Source: Streptomyces pacificus (GTDB taxonomy: Bacteria > Actinomycetota > Actinomycetes > Streptomycetales > Streptomycetaceae). From it: a DNA stretch of 64,000 nt. The notes beneath the pieces are model-generated. The model was not told the DNA's origin. It saw nothing but the letters and a program-made list of their open reading frames with translations, and did not search any database. Positions 39,881 to 48,348 of this stretch are shown here, in pieces (the first letter of the stretch is position 1; each line of letters starts with the position of its first letter). The stretch covers positions 310,001-374,000 of the forward strand of contig NZ_BLLG01000003.1 of assembly GCF_011766325.1 (NCBI RefSeq), read 5' to 3'. The position numbers and the translations under genes are program-made.

Positions 39881-41299
39881 ATGACCACGCCGCCGCGTAC
39901 GACGTCGAGCCCCACGACCGGAGGCGACCTCCCCCCGCTCGCCGGAGGAAGCGGAGGGCCCGACGCGCTGCGGCCCCTCCTCGACGTCGTCCTGGACGCA
40001 CTCCGCACGGGGGCCCTCGCGCGCGGCGGGCCGCTGCCGCCCGGCGGCCCCCGACACCTCGACCGCTCCGTCGCGGAGACCGTCGCCCCCGTGATCCCCG
40101 ACCGCGGCCGCGGCGCCCGGGAAGCGCTCCGCAGCCTCGTCGAGGCCTTCGCGTACGGCGCGGCGGACCCCGCCCACCCGCGCTGCGCCGGGCACCTCCA
40201 CACTCCGCCCCTGGCGCTCGCCGTCGCCGCCGACCTCGCCGCGTCCGCGCTCAACCCGTCCCTGGACTCCTGGGACCAGGCACCCGCCGCCTCCGCGCTG
40301 GAGGCGGAGGTGAGCCGTGCCCTGGCCGCCGAGGTGTTTCCGCGAGCCGCCCGCCCCGACGCCCTGGTCACCACCGGAGGCACCGAGGCCAACCAACTCG
40401 CCGTCCTCCTCGCCCGCGAGCAGCACGGACCGGTCCGGATCGTGTGCGGCGCCAACATCCACCACTCCGTGCGCCGCTCCGCCTGGCTCCTCGGGCTCCC
40501 CGAGCCCGTCACCGTACCCGCCCCGGACGGCACCACCGACCTCGCCGCCCTCGACGGCGCCCTCACCGCCCTGCACGACGGCCCCGTGCTCGTCACGGCC
40601 ACCGCTGGCACGACCGACGCCGGGCTCATCGACCCCCTCGACGGCATCGCGGACCTCTGCGAACGCCACGGCGCCGCACTGCACATCGACGCCGCCTACG
40701 GCGGGCCGCTGCTGTTCAGCCACTGCCACCGGAACCTGCTCCGCGGTCTGGACCGCGCCCACTCCGTCACCCTCGACCTGCACAAACTGGGCTGGCAACC
40801 GGTCGCCGCCGGCATCCTCGCCGTCCCCGGCAGCGCCCGGCTCGCACCGCTCGCCCACACCGCGGACTATCTGAACCCCGACGACGACACCGAGGCCGGG
40901 CTGCCCGACCTCCTCGGCCGCTCACCGAGGACGACCCGCCGACCCGACATCCTCAAGGTCGCCGTGACCCTCCGGGCCCTCGGCCGCGACGGCCTGGGGG
41001 ACCTCGTCGACCGCACCCTGGCCGCCGCCCGGGACTGCGCCGACCTGATCGGGGGGCGCCCCGGCCTGGAACTCCACCGCAGACCCGTACTGTCCACGGT
41101 CCTCTTCCGGCCCCGCGGCGCGAGCGACACCGCCGTCGCAGGCCTGCGCCGCCGGCTCCTGTACGACGGCCGCGCCGTCCTCGGCCGCGCCCACGCGGAC
41201 GGCAGGCTCTGGCTCAAGGCCACCCTGCTCAACCCCCACACCACCGCGGACGACCTCGACACCCTCATCGCACTCGTGGAAGGCAGCAGCACCCGATGA
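39881..41299 (+). CDS. PLP-dependent decarboxylase, DesA/DDC-like
   Basis: 472 residues. A group II decarboxylase: GHLHTPPLALAVAADL, TTGGTEANQLAVL, CGANIHHSV, HIDAAYGGPLLF and the PLP lysine in LDLHKLGWQPVAAG. By partnership with the following N-hydroxylase it probably decarboxylates lysine, ornithine or diaminobutyrate to a diamine for a hydroxamate siderophore, like DesA of desferrioxamine. No DmdR iron box is visible upstream, and no desC or desD follows. Confidence 0.85.
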   Translation: MTTPPRTTSSPTTGGDLPPLAGGSGGPDALRPLLDVVLDALRTGALARGGPLPPGGPRHLDRSVAETVAPVIPDRGRGAREALRSLVEAFAYGAADPAHPRCAGHLHTPPLALAVAADLAASALNPSLDSWDQAPAASALEAEVSRALAAEVFPRAARPDALVTTGGTEANQLAVLLAREQHGPVRIVCGANIHHSVRRSAWLLGLPEPVTVPAPDGTTDLAALDGALTALHDGPVLVTATAGTTDAGLIDPLDGIADLCERHGAALHIDAAYGGPLLFSHCHRNLLRGLDRAHSVTLDLHKLGWQPVAAGILAVPGSARLAPLAHTADYLNPDDDTEAGLPDLLGRSPRTTRRPDILKVAVTLRALGRDGLGDLVDRTLAAARDCADLIGGRPGLELHRRPVLSTVLFRPRGASDTAVAGLRRRLLYDGRAVLGRAHADGRLWLKATLLNPHTTADDLDTLIALVEGSSTR

Positions 41300-42723
41300 C
41301 CGGTACCCCCGCCCCCCGGACCGACCAGCCCCACGACCTCGTCGGCATCGGCATCGGGCCCTTCAACCTCTCCCTCGCCGCCCTCGCCCACGGACTGCGG
41401 ACCGGGAGCACCGCCGACGCTCTCGCCACCGCCTTCTACGAGCAGCGCCCCGCGTTCCACTGGCACGCCGGACTGCTCATCGACGGCACCACCCTCCAGG
41501 TCCCCTTCCTCGCCGACCTCGTCACCCTCGCCGACCCCACCAGCCCCTGGTCCTTCCTCGGCTATCTCAAGGACCACGACCGGCTCTTCCCCTTCTACTT
41601 CGCCGAGCGGTTCCACATCGAACGAGCCGAGTACGACGCCTACTGCCGCTGGGTCAGCGAACGCCTGCCAGGACTCCACTTCGGGCACCAGGTCGACGCC
41701 GTCCGCTGGAACCCGGAACACTCCCTGTTCGAGGTCGACTTCACCCGGCTCGACCCGGAGGGAGGAGCCCGCTCACCGGGCCTCGCCCGCACCCGGCACA
41801 TCGCCGTCGGCATCGGCACCGAGCCCCATGTGCCCGAACCGCTGCAGCCCCTGGTCGACGCCCCCGGAGTGCTCGTGATCCACTCCGCCGACTACCTGCA
41901 GCACCGCGAACAGCTCCTCGCCGCCGGGCACATCACCGTCATCGGCTCCGGCCAGTCGGGCGCCGAGGTCTTCCTCGACGTACTGCGCTCCCGGCCTGCC
42001 GGAGCCGAACAGGTCCACTGGCTGGCCCGCACCGAGGCGTTCGCACCCATGGAGTACTCCAAGCTCGGGCTGGAGCATTTCACCCCCGACTACGTCCACT
42101 ACTTCCACGCCCTGCCGGAACCGGCGCGGGACGACCTCCTCGCGCGGCAGTGGCAACTCCACAAGGGCATCGGCGCCGGCACCATCGCCGCCATCCACGA
42201 CGAGCTGTACCGGCGCAGCCTGCACGGCGGCTGGCCCGACGCCGTCCTCGCCCCCGGCGTGCGGGTCCGCACCGCCGGCCGGGTCGCCACCACCAGGGTC
42301 GAACTGCACCTGGAGCACTTCCGGCAGGGCGTCCGCTCGCAGCTCATCACCGACGCCGTCGTCCTCGCCACCGGCTACCGCGAACGCCCCCTCGACCGGG
42401 TCCTCGTCGGCCTCGACCCGTACCTGCGACGCGACGCCGCCGGAAGGCCCCGCATCGACGCGCACTTCCGGCTCGTGATGGACCCCGCGGTCACCGGATC
42501 CGTGTATGTGCAGAACGCGGACCGGCACACCCACGGGGTGGGCGCACCCGACCTCGGACTGGCCGCCTGGCGCAGCGCGACCATCCTCAACTCCCTGACC
42601 GGCAAGGAGCCCTACCCGCTGCCCCGCCGCTCCGCCTTCACCAGCTTCGGACTCCAACGGTGCGCGGCGCCCGGCATCCCCGGCCAGGTGCCCCGACTGA
42701 CCCCGCTCGAGGAACGCTGCTGA
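41296..42723 (+). CDS. Diamine/lysine/ornithine N-hydroxylase, DesB/IucD-like
   Basis: 475 residues from ATG 41296, overlapping the decarboxylase stop (ATGA). Motifs: FAD GIGIGPFNLSLAALA, the family-specific GTTLQVPFLADLVTLADP followed by TSPWSFLGYLK, NADPH VIGSGQSGAEVF and C-terminal VLATGYRERP. FAD/NADPH N-hydroxylation of a terminal amine is the first committed step of hydroxamate siderophores. The substrate is inferred from the coupled decarboxylase. Confidence 0.9.
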   Translation: MTGTPAPRTDQPHDLVGIGIGPFNLSLAALAHGLRTGSTADALATAFYEQRPAFHWHAGLLIDGTTLQVPFLADLVTLADPTSPWSFLGYLKDHDRLFPFYFAERFHIERAEYDAYCRWVSERLPGLHFGHQVDAVRWNPEHSLFEVDFTRLDPEGGARSPGLARTRHIAVGIGTEPHVPEPLQPLVDAPGVLVIHSADYLQHREQLLAAGHITVIGSGQSGAEVFLDVLRSRPAGAEQVHWLARTEAFAPMEYSKLGLEHFTPDYVHYFHALPEPARDDLLARQWQLHKGIGAGTIAAIHDELYRRSLHGGWPDAVLAPGVRVRTAGRVATTRVELHLEHFRQGVRSQLITDAVVLATGYRERPLDRVLVGLDPYLRRDAAGRPRIDAHFRLVMDPAVTGSVYVQNADRHTHGVGAPDLGLAAWRSATILNSLTGKEPYPLPRRSAFTSFGLQRCAAPGIPGQVPRLTPLEERC

Positions 42724-42818
42724 GGCGCGTCCCGCAGATCCCTCCCGGCCCGGCCGTGACGCCGCCGGTCCGCCCGGACAGGCCCCACACGGCACCGGAC
42801 CCGGTTTCGGGGCACGCC

Positions 42819-44612
42819 CTAGAAGACCGGAGTACCGTCCCGGGTCAGCCTCCAGCTCACCGACGCGAACGACGCCGGGTCCACGGTGCCCTTCGCCCGC
42901 ACCCACTGGATGATCGTGTTGCGGATCTCGTCCGAGTTCGACCACAGCTGCTCGGCGTGGGCGACATGCGGGAAGGCACCGCCGCCGGCGGCCCGGTAGT
43001 TGTTCACCGCGAGCACGAACCGCGCCTCCGAGTCGATCGGCTCGCCCTGGAAGGACAGGTGCGTGATCCGCGACCCGGCCGGCCTCGCGATGTCGATCTC
43101 GTACGTCAGGCCCGACACCGCGTCGTAGTTGTAGTCCGGTATGCCGTCGGCGTTCGTCAGCTTCGCCGTGTCCACCGGCGACCCGGCCGGTGTCTGCACG
43201 TAGTACCGCGCCGAGTACTCCAGATAGTCCTTCAGCTGGGCGCCGGTCATCAGCCGCGCCTCCAGCGTGTTCTCGAACGGATAGAGCCCGGCCGCGTCCC
43301 GGATCGTCACCTCTCCCGCCGGGATCGCCGCCGAGCGTGAGAAGCACGAAGCCTGCGACAGCACCGGCAGCGCCGCCCACTGCCCGCCCGCCAGCGCCTC
43401 CCGTACCGTCTCCGTCTGCACCTGGTTGATCAGGTCGATGATCGGCTCGTCCTGCCACGGCGCCTGGACCGTCGTCATCGCGGCCGTGGACGTGCCGATC
43501 ACCTGGTTGACGTAGGCGACGACCTTCTCGTGCTCGTCCCCCAGCAGCCCGGTGATCCTCGGGTCCTCCCCGACCGTGTGGGAGTTGAGGACCTTCGCCC
43601 CCACCTCAGCCACCGTCCACCGGCCCCGCTCCCACACCAGGTCGAAGTCGAACAGGGTGAGTCGCTGGCCCCACTTCAGCGGCTCGGACAGCACCACCGG
43701 CGCGCCGGTCTGCCGGTTGGCGACCCGGTACTCGGCGATCTCCGTGTGCGCGTGCCCCACCAGGATCGCATCGATCCCCGGGACCTGCTCGGCCACCAGG
43801 GCTGCGGCGTTCTCGATGTACGGGAGCTGGTCACCGTACGAGGAGGTGCCGCTCGAACCCGAGTGCGCCGAGACGATCACCACGTCCGCGCCCATCGAAC
43901 GGAGCCTGGGCACCCACTTCGCCGCCTGCTCCTCCAGTCCGGGGAAGACCATCTGCCCCGTGACGTGGGCCTTGTCCCAGATCGCGATGCCCGGGTTCGT
44001 CAGCCCCAGCACCGCCACCCGGACATCGCGGCCGTGCGGGGTGCGCAGCCGGTGCATGCTGTACGGCGGGAACGCCGGCTGCAGTGTCCTCGCGTCCAGG
44101 GCGTTGGCGCCCAGCAGCGGGAAGTCGCACTGCTCCTGGAACCTGCGCAGCACCGGGATGCCGTAGTTGAACTCGTGGTTGCCGAGTGCGGCCGCGTCGT
44201 AGCCGATGGCGTTCATCGCCTGCGCCATGGGGTGCACGGGCCCGCGGTGTGCGGTGATGGGGTCGATCTTGGCGTAGTAGTAGGACAGTTGTGTGCCCTG
44301 GATGGTGTCACCGGCGTCGATCAGCAGGGTGTTGCGGCGCCCCTTCTCCTCGCGCACCTGGTTCACCAGGGTGGAGATCTTGGCCAGGCCGACGTCGTTG
44401 TGGGCCTTGTCGTCGAACTCCCGATCGGTGAAGTAGTCCCAGTTGAAGACGTTCCCGTGCAGATCGGTGGTCCCCATCACGGTGAACGAGTACCGCTTGC
44501 GCCGATCCGGGCGGTCACGGGCCACGGCGGGGGCGGCAAGGCCGCCCGCCATCGCTGCCCCGGCCCCCGTCGCGGCCGAGCGGCCCAGGAACGTCCTGCG
44601 GTTGAGCGGCAT
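42819..44612 (-). CDS. Tat-exported bifunctional nucleotidase/phosphodiesterase
   Basis: 597 residues. A twin-arginine signal (NRRTFLGRSAATGAGAAMAG, ending APAVA at about 32) is followed by the metallophosphatase domain with TTDLHGN, DAGDTIQGT, GNHEFNYG, SAHSG and GHAHTEI, and the C-terminal 5'-nucleotidase domain with YPFENTLEARLMTG and NNYRAAGGGAFP. This matches 2',3'-cyclic-nucleotide 2'-phosphodiesterase/3'-nucleotidase (CpdB-like). It scavenges phosphate and nucleosides outside the membrane. Confidence 0.92.
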   Translation of the reverse strand: MPLNRRTFLGRSAATGAGAAMAGGLAAPAVARDRPDRRKRYSFTVMGTTDLHGNVFNWDYFTDREFDDKAHNDVGLAKISTLVNQVREEKGRRNTLLIDAGDTIQGTQLSYYYAKIDPITAHRGPVHPMAQAMNAIGYDAAALGNHEFNYGIPVLRRFQEQCDFPLLGANALDARTLQPAFPPYSMHRLRTPHGRDVRVAVLGLTNPGIAIWDKAHVTGQMVFPGLEEQAAKWVPRLRSMGADVVIVSAHSGSSGTSSYGDQLPYIENAAALVAEQVPGIDAILVGHAHTEIAEYRVANRQTGAPVVLSEPLKWGQRLTLFDFDLVWERGRWTVAEVGAKVLNSHTVGEDPRITGLLGDEHEKVVAYVNQVIGTSTAAMTTVQAPWQDEPIIDLINQVQTETVREALAGGQWAALPVLSQASCFSRSAAIPAGEVTIRDAAGLYPFENTLEARLMTGAQLKDYLEYSARYYVQTPAGSPVDTAKLTNADGIPDYNYDAVSGLTYEIDIARPAGSRITHLSFQGEPIDSEARFVLAVNNYRAAGGGAFPHVAHAEQLWSNSDEIRNTIIQWVRAKGTVDPASFASVSWRLTRDGTPVF

Positions 44613-44636
44613 GCGAACTCCCTCGTCCTGATGGTG

Positions 44637-44662
44637 CTACGCGCGTGGAACGACGCGCGTAG
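44637..44662. promoter_or_regulatory. 10-bp inverted repeat upstream of the nucleotidase
   Basis: ctacgcgcgt (44637-44646) and acgcgcgtag (44653-44662) with a 6-bp spacer, centred about 37 bp before the nucleotidase ATG (minus strand). A likely operator for a dimeric regulator or an RNA hairpin in the leader; the regulator is not identified. Confidence 0.5.
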
Positions 44663-44867
44663 AGTCTGCCGTACGCAGCCCGGGGGCGAAAGTGCCGGAG
44701 GCCGGCCGACGTGCGGCGCGACGGGAAACGGCGCGCGCGGCCTGCCGGGACGGGTCCGCGTGCTCAGAAGAGCAGCCACCCGCACGATTCAATACCTGTC
44801 AATAGGGTTTCACTGAATGGTCGTTGGGCGGTCATGTCCAACCGATTCTCTACCGGTGGGTAAGACA

Positions 44868-44873
44868 TAGGCT
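44868..44873 (+). promoter_or_regulatory. pyk -10 box implying a leaderless mRNA
   Basis: TAGGCT, a good TANNNT -10, ends 6 bases before the pyk ATG (44880). Transcription would begin at or next to the A of ATG, and no Shine-Dalgarno is present. The -35 is not obvious. Confidence 0.6.
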
Positions 44874-44879
44874 CGAGTC

Positions 44880-46316
44880 ATGCGCCGAGCAAAGATCGTC
44901 TGCACACTGGGGCCCGCCACCGACTCATACGAGCAGATCAAGGCACTCGTGGACGCCGGAATGGACGTCGCCCGCCTGAACCTCAGCCACGGCACCCACG
45001 CCGATCACGAGCAGCGCTATCGGCATGTCCGCAAGGCCGCGGACGAAACCGGCCGCAGCGTCGGCGTCCTGGCAGATCTTCAGGGCCCGAAGATCCGTCT
45101 CGGACGATTCGCCGAAGGCCCTGTACTCCTTGAACACGGCGACCGATTCACCCTCACCACCGAACCCGTGGAAGGCGACCGCGAGATCTGCGGCACCAGC
45201 CATGCCGGCCTCGCCGAGGACGTCGCCGCGGGAGAGCGCATCCTCGTCGACGACGGACGCGTCTCGCTGGAGGTCACCGCGGTCGACGGCGCTCGCGTCC
45301 GCACCACCGTCGTCGAGGGCGGGGTGATCTCCGACCACAAGGGCCTCAACCTCCCCGGAGCCGCCGTCTCCGTCCCCGCGCTCTCCGGCAAGGACATCGA
45401 CGACCTCCGCTGGGCGGTCAGAACCGGTGCCGACGTCATCGCGCTCTCCTTCGTCCGCAGCGGACGCGACATCGAGGACGTCCACCGCGTCATGGACGAG
45501 GAGGGGCGCCGCCTCCCCGTCATCGCGAAGATCGAGAAGCCTCAGGCCGTCGAAGGCATCGACGGCATCGTCGCCGCCTTCGACGGGATCATGGTCGCCC
45601 GCGGCGACCTCGGCGTCGAGATGCCCCTGGAGCGGGTCCCCCTGGTCCAGAAACACGCCATCACCCTGGCCCGGCGCAATGCCAAGCCCGTCATCGTCGC
45701 CACCCAGATGCTCGAGTCGATGATCGACAACTCCCGTCCCACCCGCGCCGAGGCCTCCGATGTCGCCAACGCCGTCATCGACGGCACCGACGCCGTGATG
45801 CTCTCCGGCGAGACCAGCATCGGGGCATACCCCGTCGAGACCGTCCGCACGATGGGCCGCATCGTCGAAGCCGCCGAGCAGGAGATCCTCGCCAAGGGCC
45901 TCCCCCCGCTGACGGAGCGCGGCAAACCCCGCACCCAGGGCGGTTCCGTCGCCCGCGCCGCCGCCGAGATCGGCGACTTCCTCGGTGCCCGGTTCCTCGT
46001 CGCCCTGACCCAGTCGGGCGACACCGTACGACGCCTCTCCCGCTACCGCTCACCCATCCCCCTGCTGGCCTTCACCCCCGACCCCGCCACCCGCTCCCAG
46101 CTCAGCCTCACCTGGGGTGTCGAGGCCTTCCTCGGCCCCCGCGTCGAATCGACCGACGCGATGGTCGCCCATGTCGACGGGGAACTCCTCCGCATCGGCC
46201 GCTGCCGGCCCGGCGACACCGTCGTCATCACCGCAGGGTCCCCGCCCGGAGTCGCCGGCTCCACCAACCTCGTACGCGTCCACCACATCGGCGAGGACGA
46301 CATCCCGCGCACCTGA
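44880..46316 (+). CDS. pyk: Pyruvate kinase
   Basis: 478 residues. AKIVCTLGPATDSYE, RLNLSHGTHADHE, LADLQGPKIRLG, the active site IAKIEKPQAVEGID, MVARGDLGVEMP, ATQMLESMIDNSRPTRAEASDVANA and TDAVMLSGETSIG are all intact, followed by the regulatory C-domain. It makes ATP and pyruvate from PEP. Alone in its transcription unit, apparently from a leaderless promoter. Confidence 0.97.
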   Translation: MRRAKIVCTLGPATDSYEQIKALVDAGMDVARLNLSHGTHADHEQRYRHVRKAADETGRSVGVLADLQGPKIRLGRFAEGPVLLEHGDRFTLTTEPVEGDREICGTSHAGLAEDVAAGERILVDDGRVSLEVTAVDGARVRTTVVEGGVISDHKGLNLPGAAVSVPALSGKDIDDLRWAVRTGADVIALSFVRSGRDIEDVHRVMDEEGRRLPVIAKIEKPQAVEGIDGIVAAFDGIMVARGDLGVEMPLERVPLVQKHAITLARRNAKPVIVATQMLESMIDNSRPTRAEASDVANAVIDGTDAVMLSGETSIGAYPVETVRTMGRIVEAAEQEILAKGLPPLTERGKPRTQGGSVARAAAEIGDFLGARFLVALTQSGDTVRRLSRYRSPIPLLAFTPDPATRSQLSLTWGVEAFLGPRVESTDAMVAHVDGELLRIGRCRPGDTVVITAGSPPGVAGSTNLVRVHHIGEDDIPRT

Positions 46317-46505
46317 CGGCGGCCGCTCCGCCGCGACCCGGTGTGCGACGCGGCGCCCCGCCGGACGCGGAACGCGCTCCGGTCGGCGGCGGCAGGGAGC
46401 GGCTTCACGTCGTCCTGCGGCGCCACAGCGTCTTCGCCGAACAGGTTTCCCGGTGCCCGTCGCCGCCGTTCGCGTGCTTCGGGGCCGATCGCGTTTCGGG
46501 ACCGC

Positions 46506-47276
46506 TCAGTACTTGGGGCCGATATGCGCATCCATGAGCGCGACGGACTCCCGCCGGGCGACGGAGACCGTTACGGCAGCCCTGCTCTGACGGAGTGTCC
46601 GCCACGCCACGCCGAGCCCGTCGAGAGTGTCGGTGTAGAGCTGCACGATGTCGGTGGACGTGTTGGTGAAGAAGTAGCGCGGGTACTCGTAGCGCTTGCG
46701 TTCTCCCCCGACGACGCGGGTGGTCCAGTTGGTGACACGGCAGCCGTCGGAGTGGACTAGCCCTCGCACGAGTTCCCATGGACGAGTATCGACGATGCGC
46801 TGCTGCCAGTCCTCGAGGGCGATCGTGCGTCGGTGCTTCCTGCCGGGACCGTGCTGCGGAAAGAGGCACGTCCAATGCCGTCCGTAGCTCGTGACCATGA
46901 CGCACCCCTGCTTCTGCAAGATGTACACCTTGTCCTCCGGCCGCACCGATGTGATCGCCGTGCGGCAGGCGTCGATCAGTCCTGGCCAGGCGTCGGCGCA
47001 GGCGATCCGCAGATGGTGGCCGCCGCGCGGGTGGGCACTGATGCATCCGTCGCCGAGGTACAGCCCGAGTAGGTAGGCGTAGGCGGCGGTATCCACGGGT
47101 TCCGTGGGCTGGGTCCGGCATCGCGGGCAGGGAGCCGCCCGGGGGAGTGGCTCGATCCGCACCTGCCAGGCGCGGATGGCGGCACGGGATATCCCCGTCT
47201 CCTTGCTGACGGAGTTCAGGCTGCGCCCCGTGGCAATCAGCGCCAGCGCCTGCTTGCGCACACCGATGTCGTACAT
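46506..47276 (-). CDS. Stand-alone HTH-LAGLIDADG homing-endonuclease-like protein
   Basis: 256 residues from ATG 47276 (GTG 47282 possible; no ribosome site seen). The N-terminus is a helix-turn-helix (RKQALALIATGRSLNSVSKE, then TGISRAAIRAW) like transposase or HNH-type recruiters, followed by a CPRC knuckle. The core has two LAGLIDADG-type motifs: AYLLGLYLGDGCI and LVRGLVHSDGCRV, one monomer with two half-sites. The DNA is noticeably less GC-rich than neighbours, suggesting acquisition. It lies 110 bp downstream of a tRNA gene on the same strand. No intron or intein host is visible. Confidence 0.8.
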   Translation of the reverse strand: MYDIGVRKQALALIATGRSLNSVSKETGISRAAIRAWQVRIEPLPRAAPCPRCRTQPTEPVDTAAYAYLLGLYLGDGCISAHPRGGHHLRIACADAWPGLIDACRTAITSVRPEDKVYILQKQGCVMVTSYGRHWTCLFPQHGPGRKHRRTIALEDWQQRIVDTRPWELVRGLVHSDGCRVTNWTTRVVGGERKRYEYPRYFFTNTSTDIVQLYTDTLDGLGVAWRTLRQSRAAVTVSVARRESVALMDAHIGPKY

Positions 47277-47386
47277 GTGCACGAGATTGGCTCAGCGGGG
47301 CGGGCCGCGAGGGGCCTCGGCGTGCGCTTCACGAGGTTGGGTGATTTCTTCCAGATCGTATAGTGACCTTGGAAATGAAGGAAAAG

Positions 47387-47461
47387 TGCCCCGGGTCGGA
47401 TTCGAACCGACACTGTATGGGTTTTGAATCCATTGCCTCATGCCAGTTGGGCTACCGGGGC
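47387..47461 (-). tRNA. tRNA with CAA anticodon (tRNA-Leu-like) but short variable loop
   Basis: 75 nt. Acceptor stem GCCCCGG/CCGGGGC, discriminator A, CCA not encoded. T-arm GTCGG-TTCGAAT-CCGAC. D-loop with GG. The anticodon loop TTCAAAA gives CAA, Leu by the code. The variable region is only 5 nt, whereas tRNA-Leu is normally class II with a long arm. The anticodon stem has an A-C mismatch at its base near the loop and the D-stem a C-A mismatch. Confidence 0.85.
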
Positions 47462-47561
47462 TAGCAGAATCGAAGGTCTCCCCTGACCCTCTGCGCGTCC
47501 ACCATACCGCAGCTAGGTAGGCTCATGGGCAGCAGCACCGGCCCCGCACCGAGGAGCTTCC

Positions 47562-48227
47562 GTGACCGCCCCCGAGTCGCCCCAGCCCGTCGCCGACGAC
47601 GGCAACGCGTCGCACGTCCCGCCCATGACGACCCGTGTCGTCATCGCAGAGGACGAGGCCCTGATCCGCCTCGACCTGAAAGAGATGCTCGAGGAAGAGG
47701 GGTACACGGTCGTCGGCGAGGCCGGGGACGGGCAGCGGGCCGTCGAGCTGGCCCGCGAGCAGCGGCCGGATCTGGTGATCCTCGATGTGAAGATGCCGGT
47801 GCTCGACGGGATTTCCGCGGCCGAGAAGATCGCGGAGGAGTCCATCGCGCCGGTCCTGATGCTGACCGCGTTCTCCCAGCGCGATCTCGTCGAGCGCGCG
47901 CGGGACGCCGGGGCGATGGCGTACCTGGTGAAGCCGTTCAGCAAGAGCGACGTGGTGCCGGCCATCGAGATGGCGGTGTCGCGGTTCGCCGAGCTGCGTG
48001 CGCTGGAGAAGGAGGTCGCGGATCTCGCCCAGCGGCTGGAGACGCGGAAGCTGGTGGACCGGGCGAAGAGCGTGCTGCAGACGCAGTACGGGCTGACCGA
48101 GCCGGCCGCGTTCCGGTGGATCCAGAAGACGTCGATGGACCGCCGGCTGTCGATGCAGCAGGTCGCGGAGGCGGTCATCGAGGACGCCGAGGAGAAGAAG
48201 GCGGCCAGGGGCCAGGACGGGCAGTAG
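47562..48227 (+). CDS. pdtaR: ANTAR-domain response regulator PdtaR
   Basis: 221 residues from GTG 47562 with GAGGAG upstream; a TAGGCT -10 lies at 47518-47523. The receiver domain has acidic E30/D31, phosphoacceptor D75 in VILDVKMPVLDG, Thr in MLTAFS and Lys in LVKPFSKSD. The C-terminal ANTAR domain (about 140-200) has the pattern DRAKSVLQTQYGLTEPAAFRW. It binds RNA hairpins to relieve termination. The partner kinase PdtaS is not in the window. Confidence 0.93.
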   Translation: MTAPESPQPVADDGNASHVPPMTTRVVIAEDEALIRLDLKEMLEEEGYTVVGEAGDGQRAVELAREQRPDLVILDVKMPVLDGISAAEKIAEESIAPVLMLTAFSQRDLVERARDAGAMAYLVKPFSKSDVVPAIEMAVSRFAELRALEKEVADLAQRLETRKLVDRAKSVLQTQYGLTEPAAFRWIQKTSMDRRLSMQQVAEAVIEDAEEKKAARGQDGQ

Positions 48228-48293
48228 TCGTCGGGGCTGTCGGGGCGCGCATCCGCGGCCTCCGGTCACTCGCGGCCGGGGTGGTGGACCGAG

Positions 48294-48330
48294 GAGGCCC
48301 GCACCCCGCGGTTCGCCGGGTGCGGGCCTC
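48294..48330. terminator. Bidirectional terminator between pdtaR and livF
   Basis: Perfect 13-bp stem gaggcccgcaccc (48294-48306) and gggtgcgggcctc (48318-48330) with an 11-nt loop, between the converging genes. Confidence 0.8.
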
Positions 48331-48348
48331 CGGTGTTCCCGGTGCGGG

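Noticed and set aside
39427..41295. Long N-terminal extension of the N-hydroxylase
   Set aside because: It overlaps the decarboxylase in another frame. The FAD motif begins shortly after the ATG at 41296.
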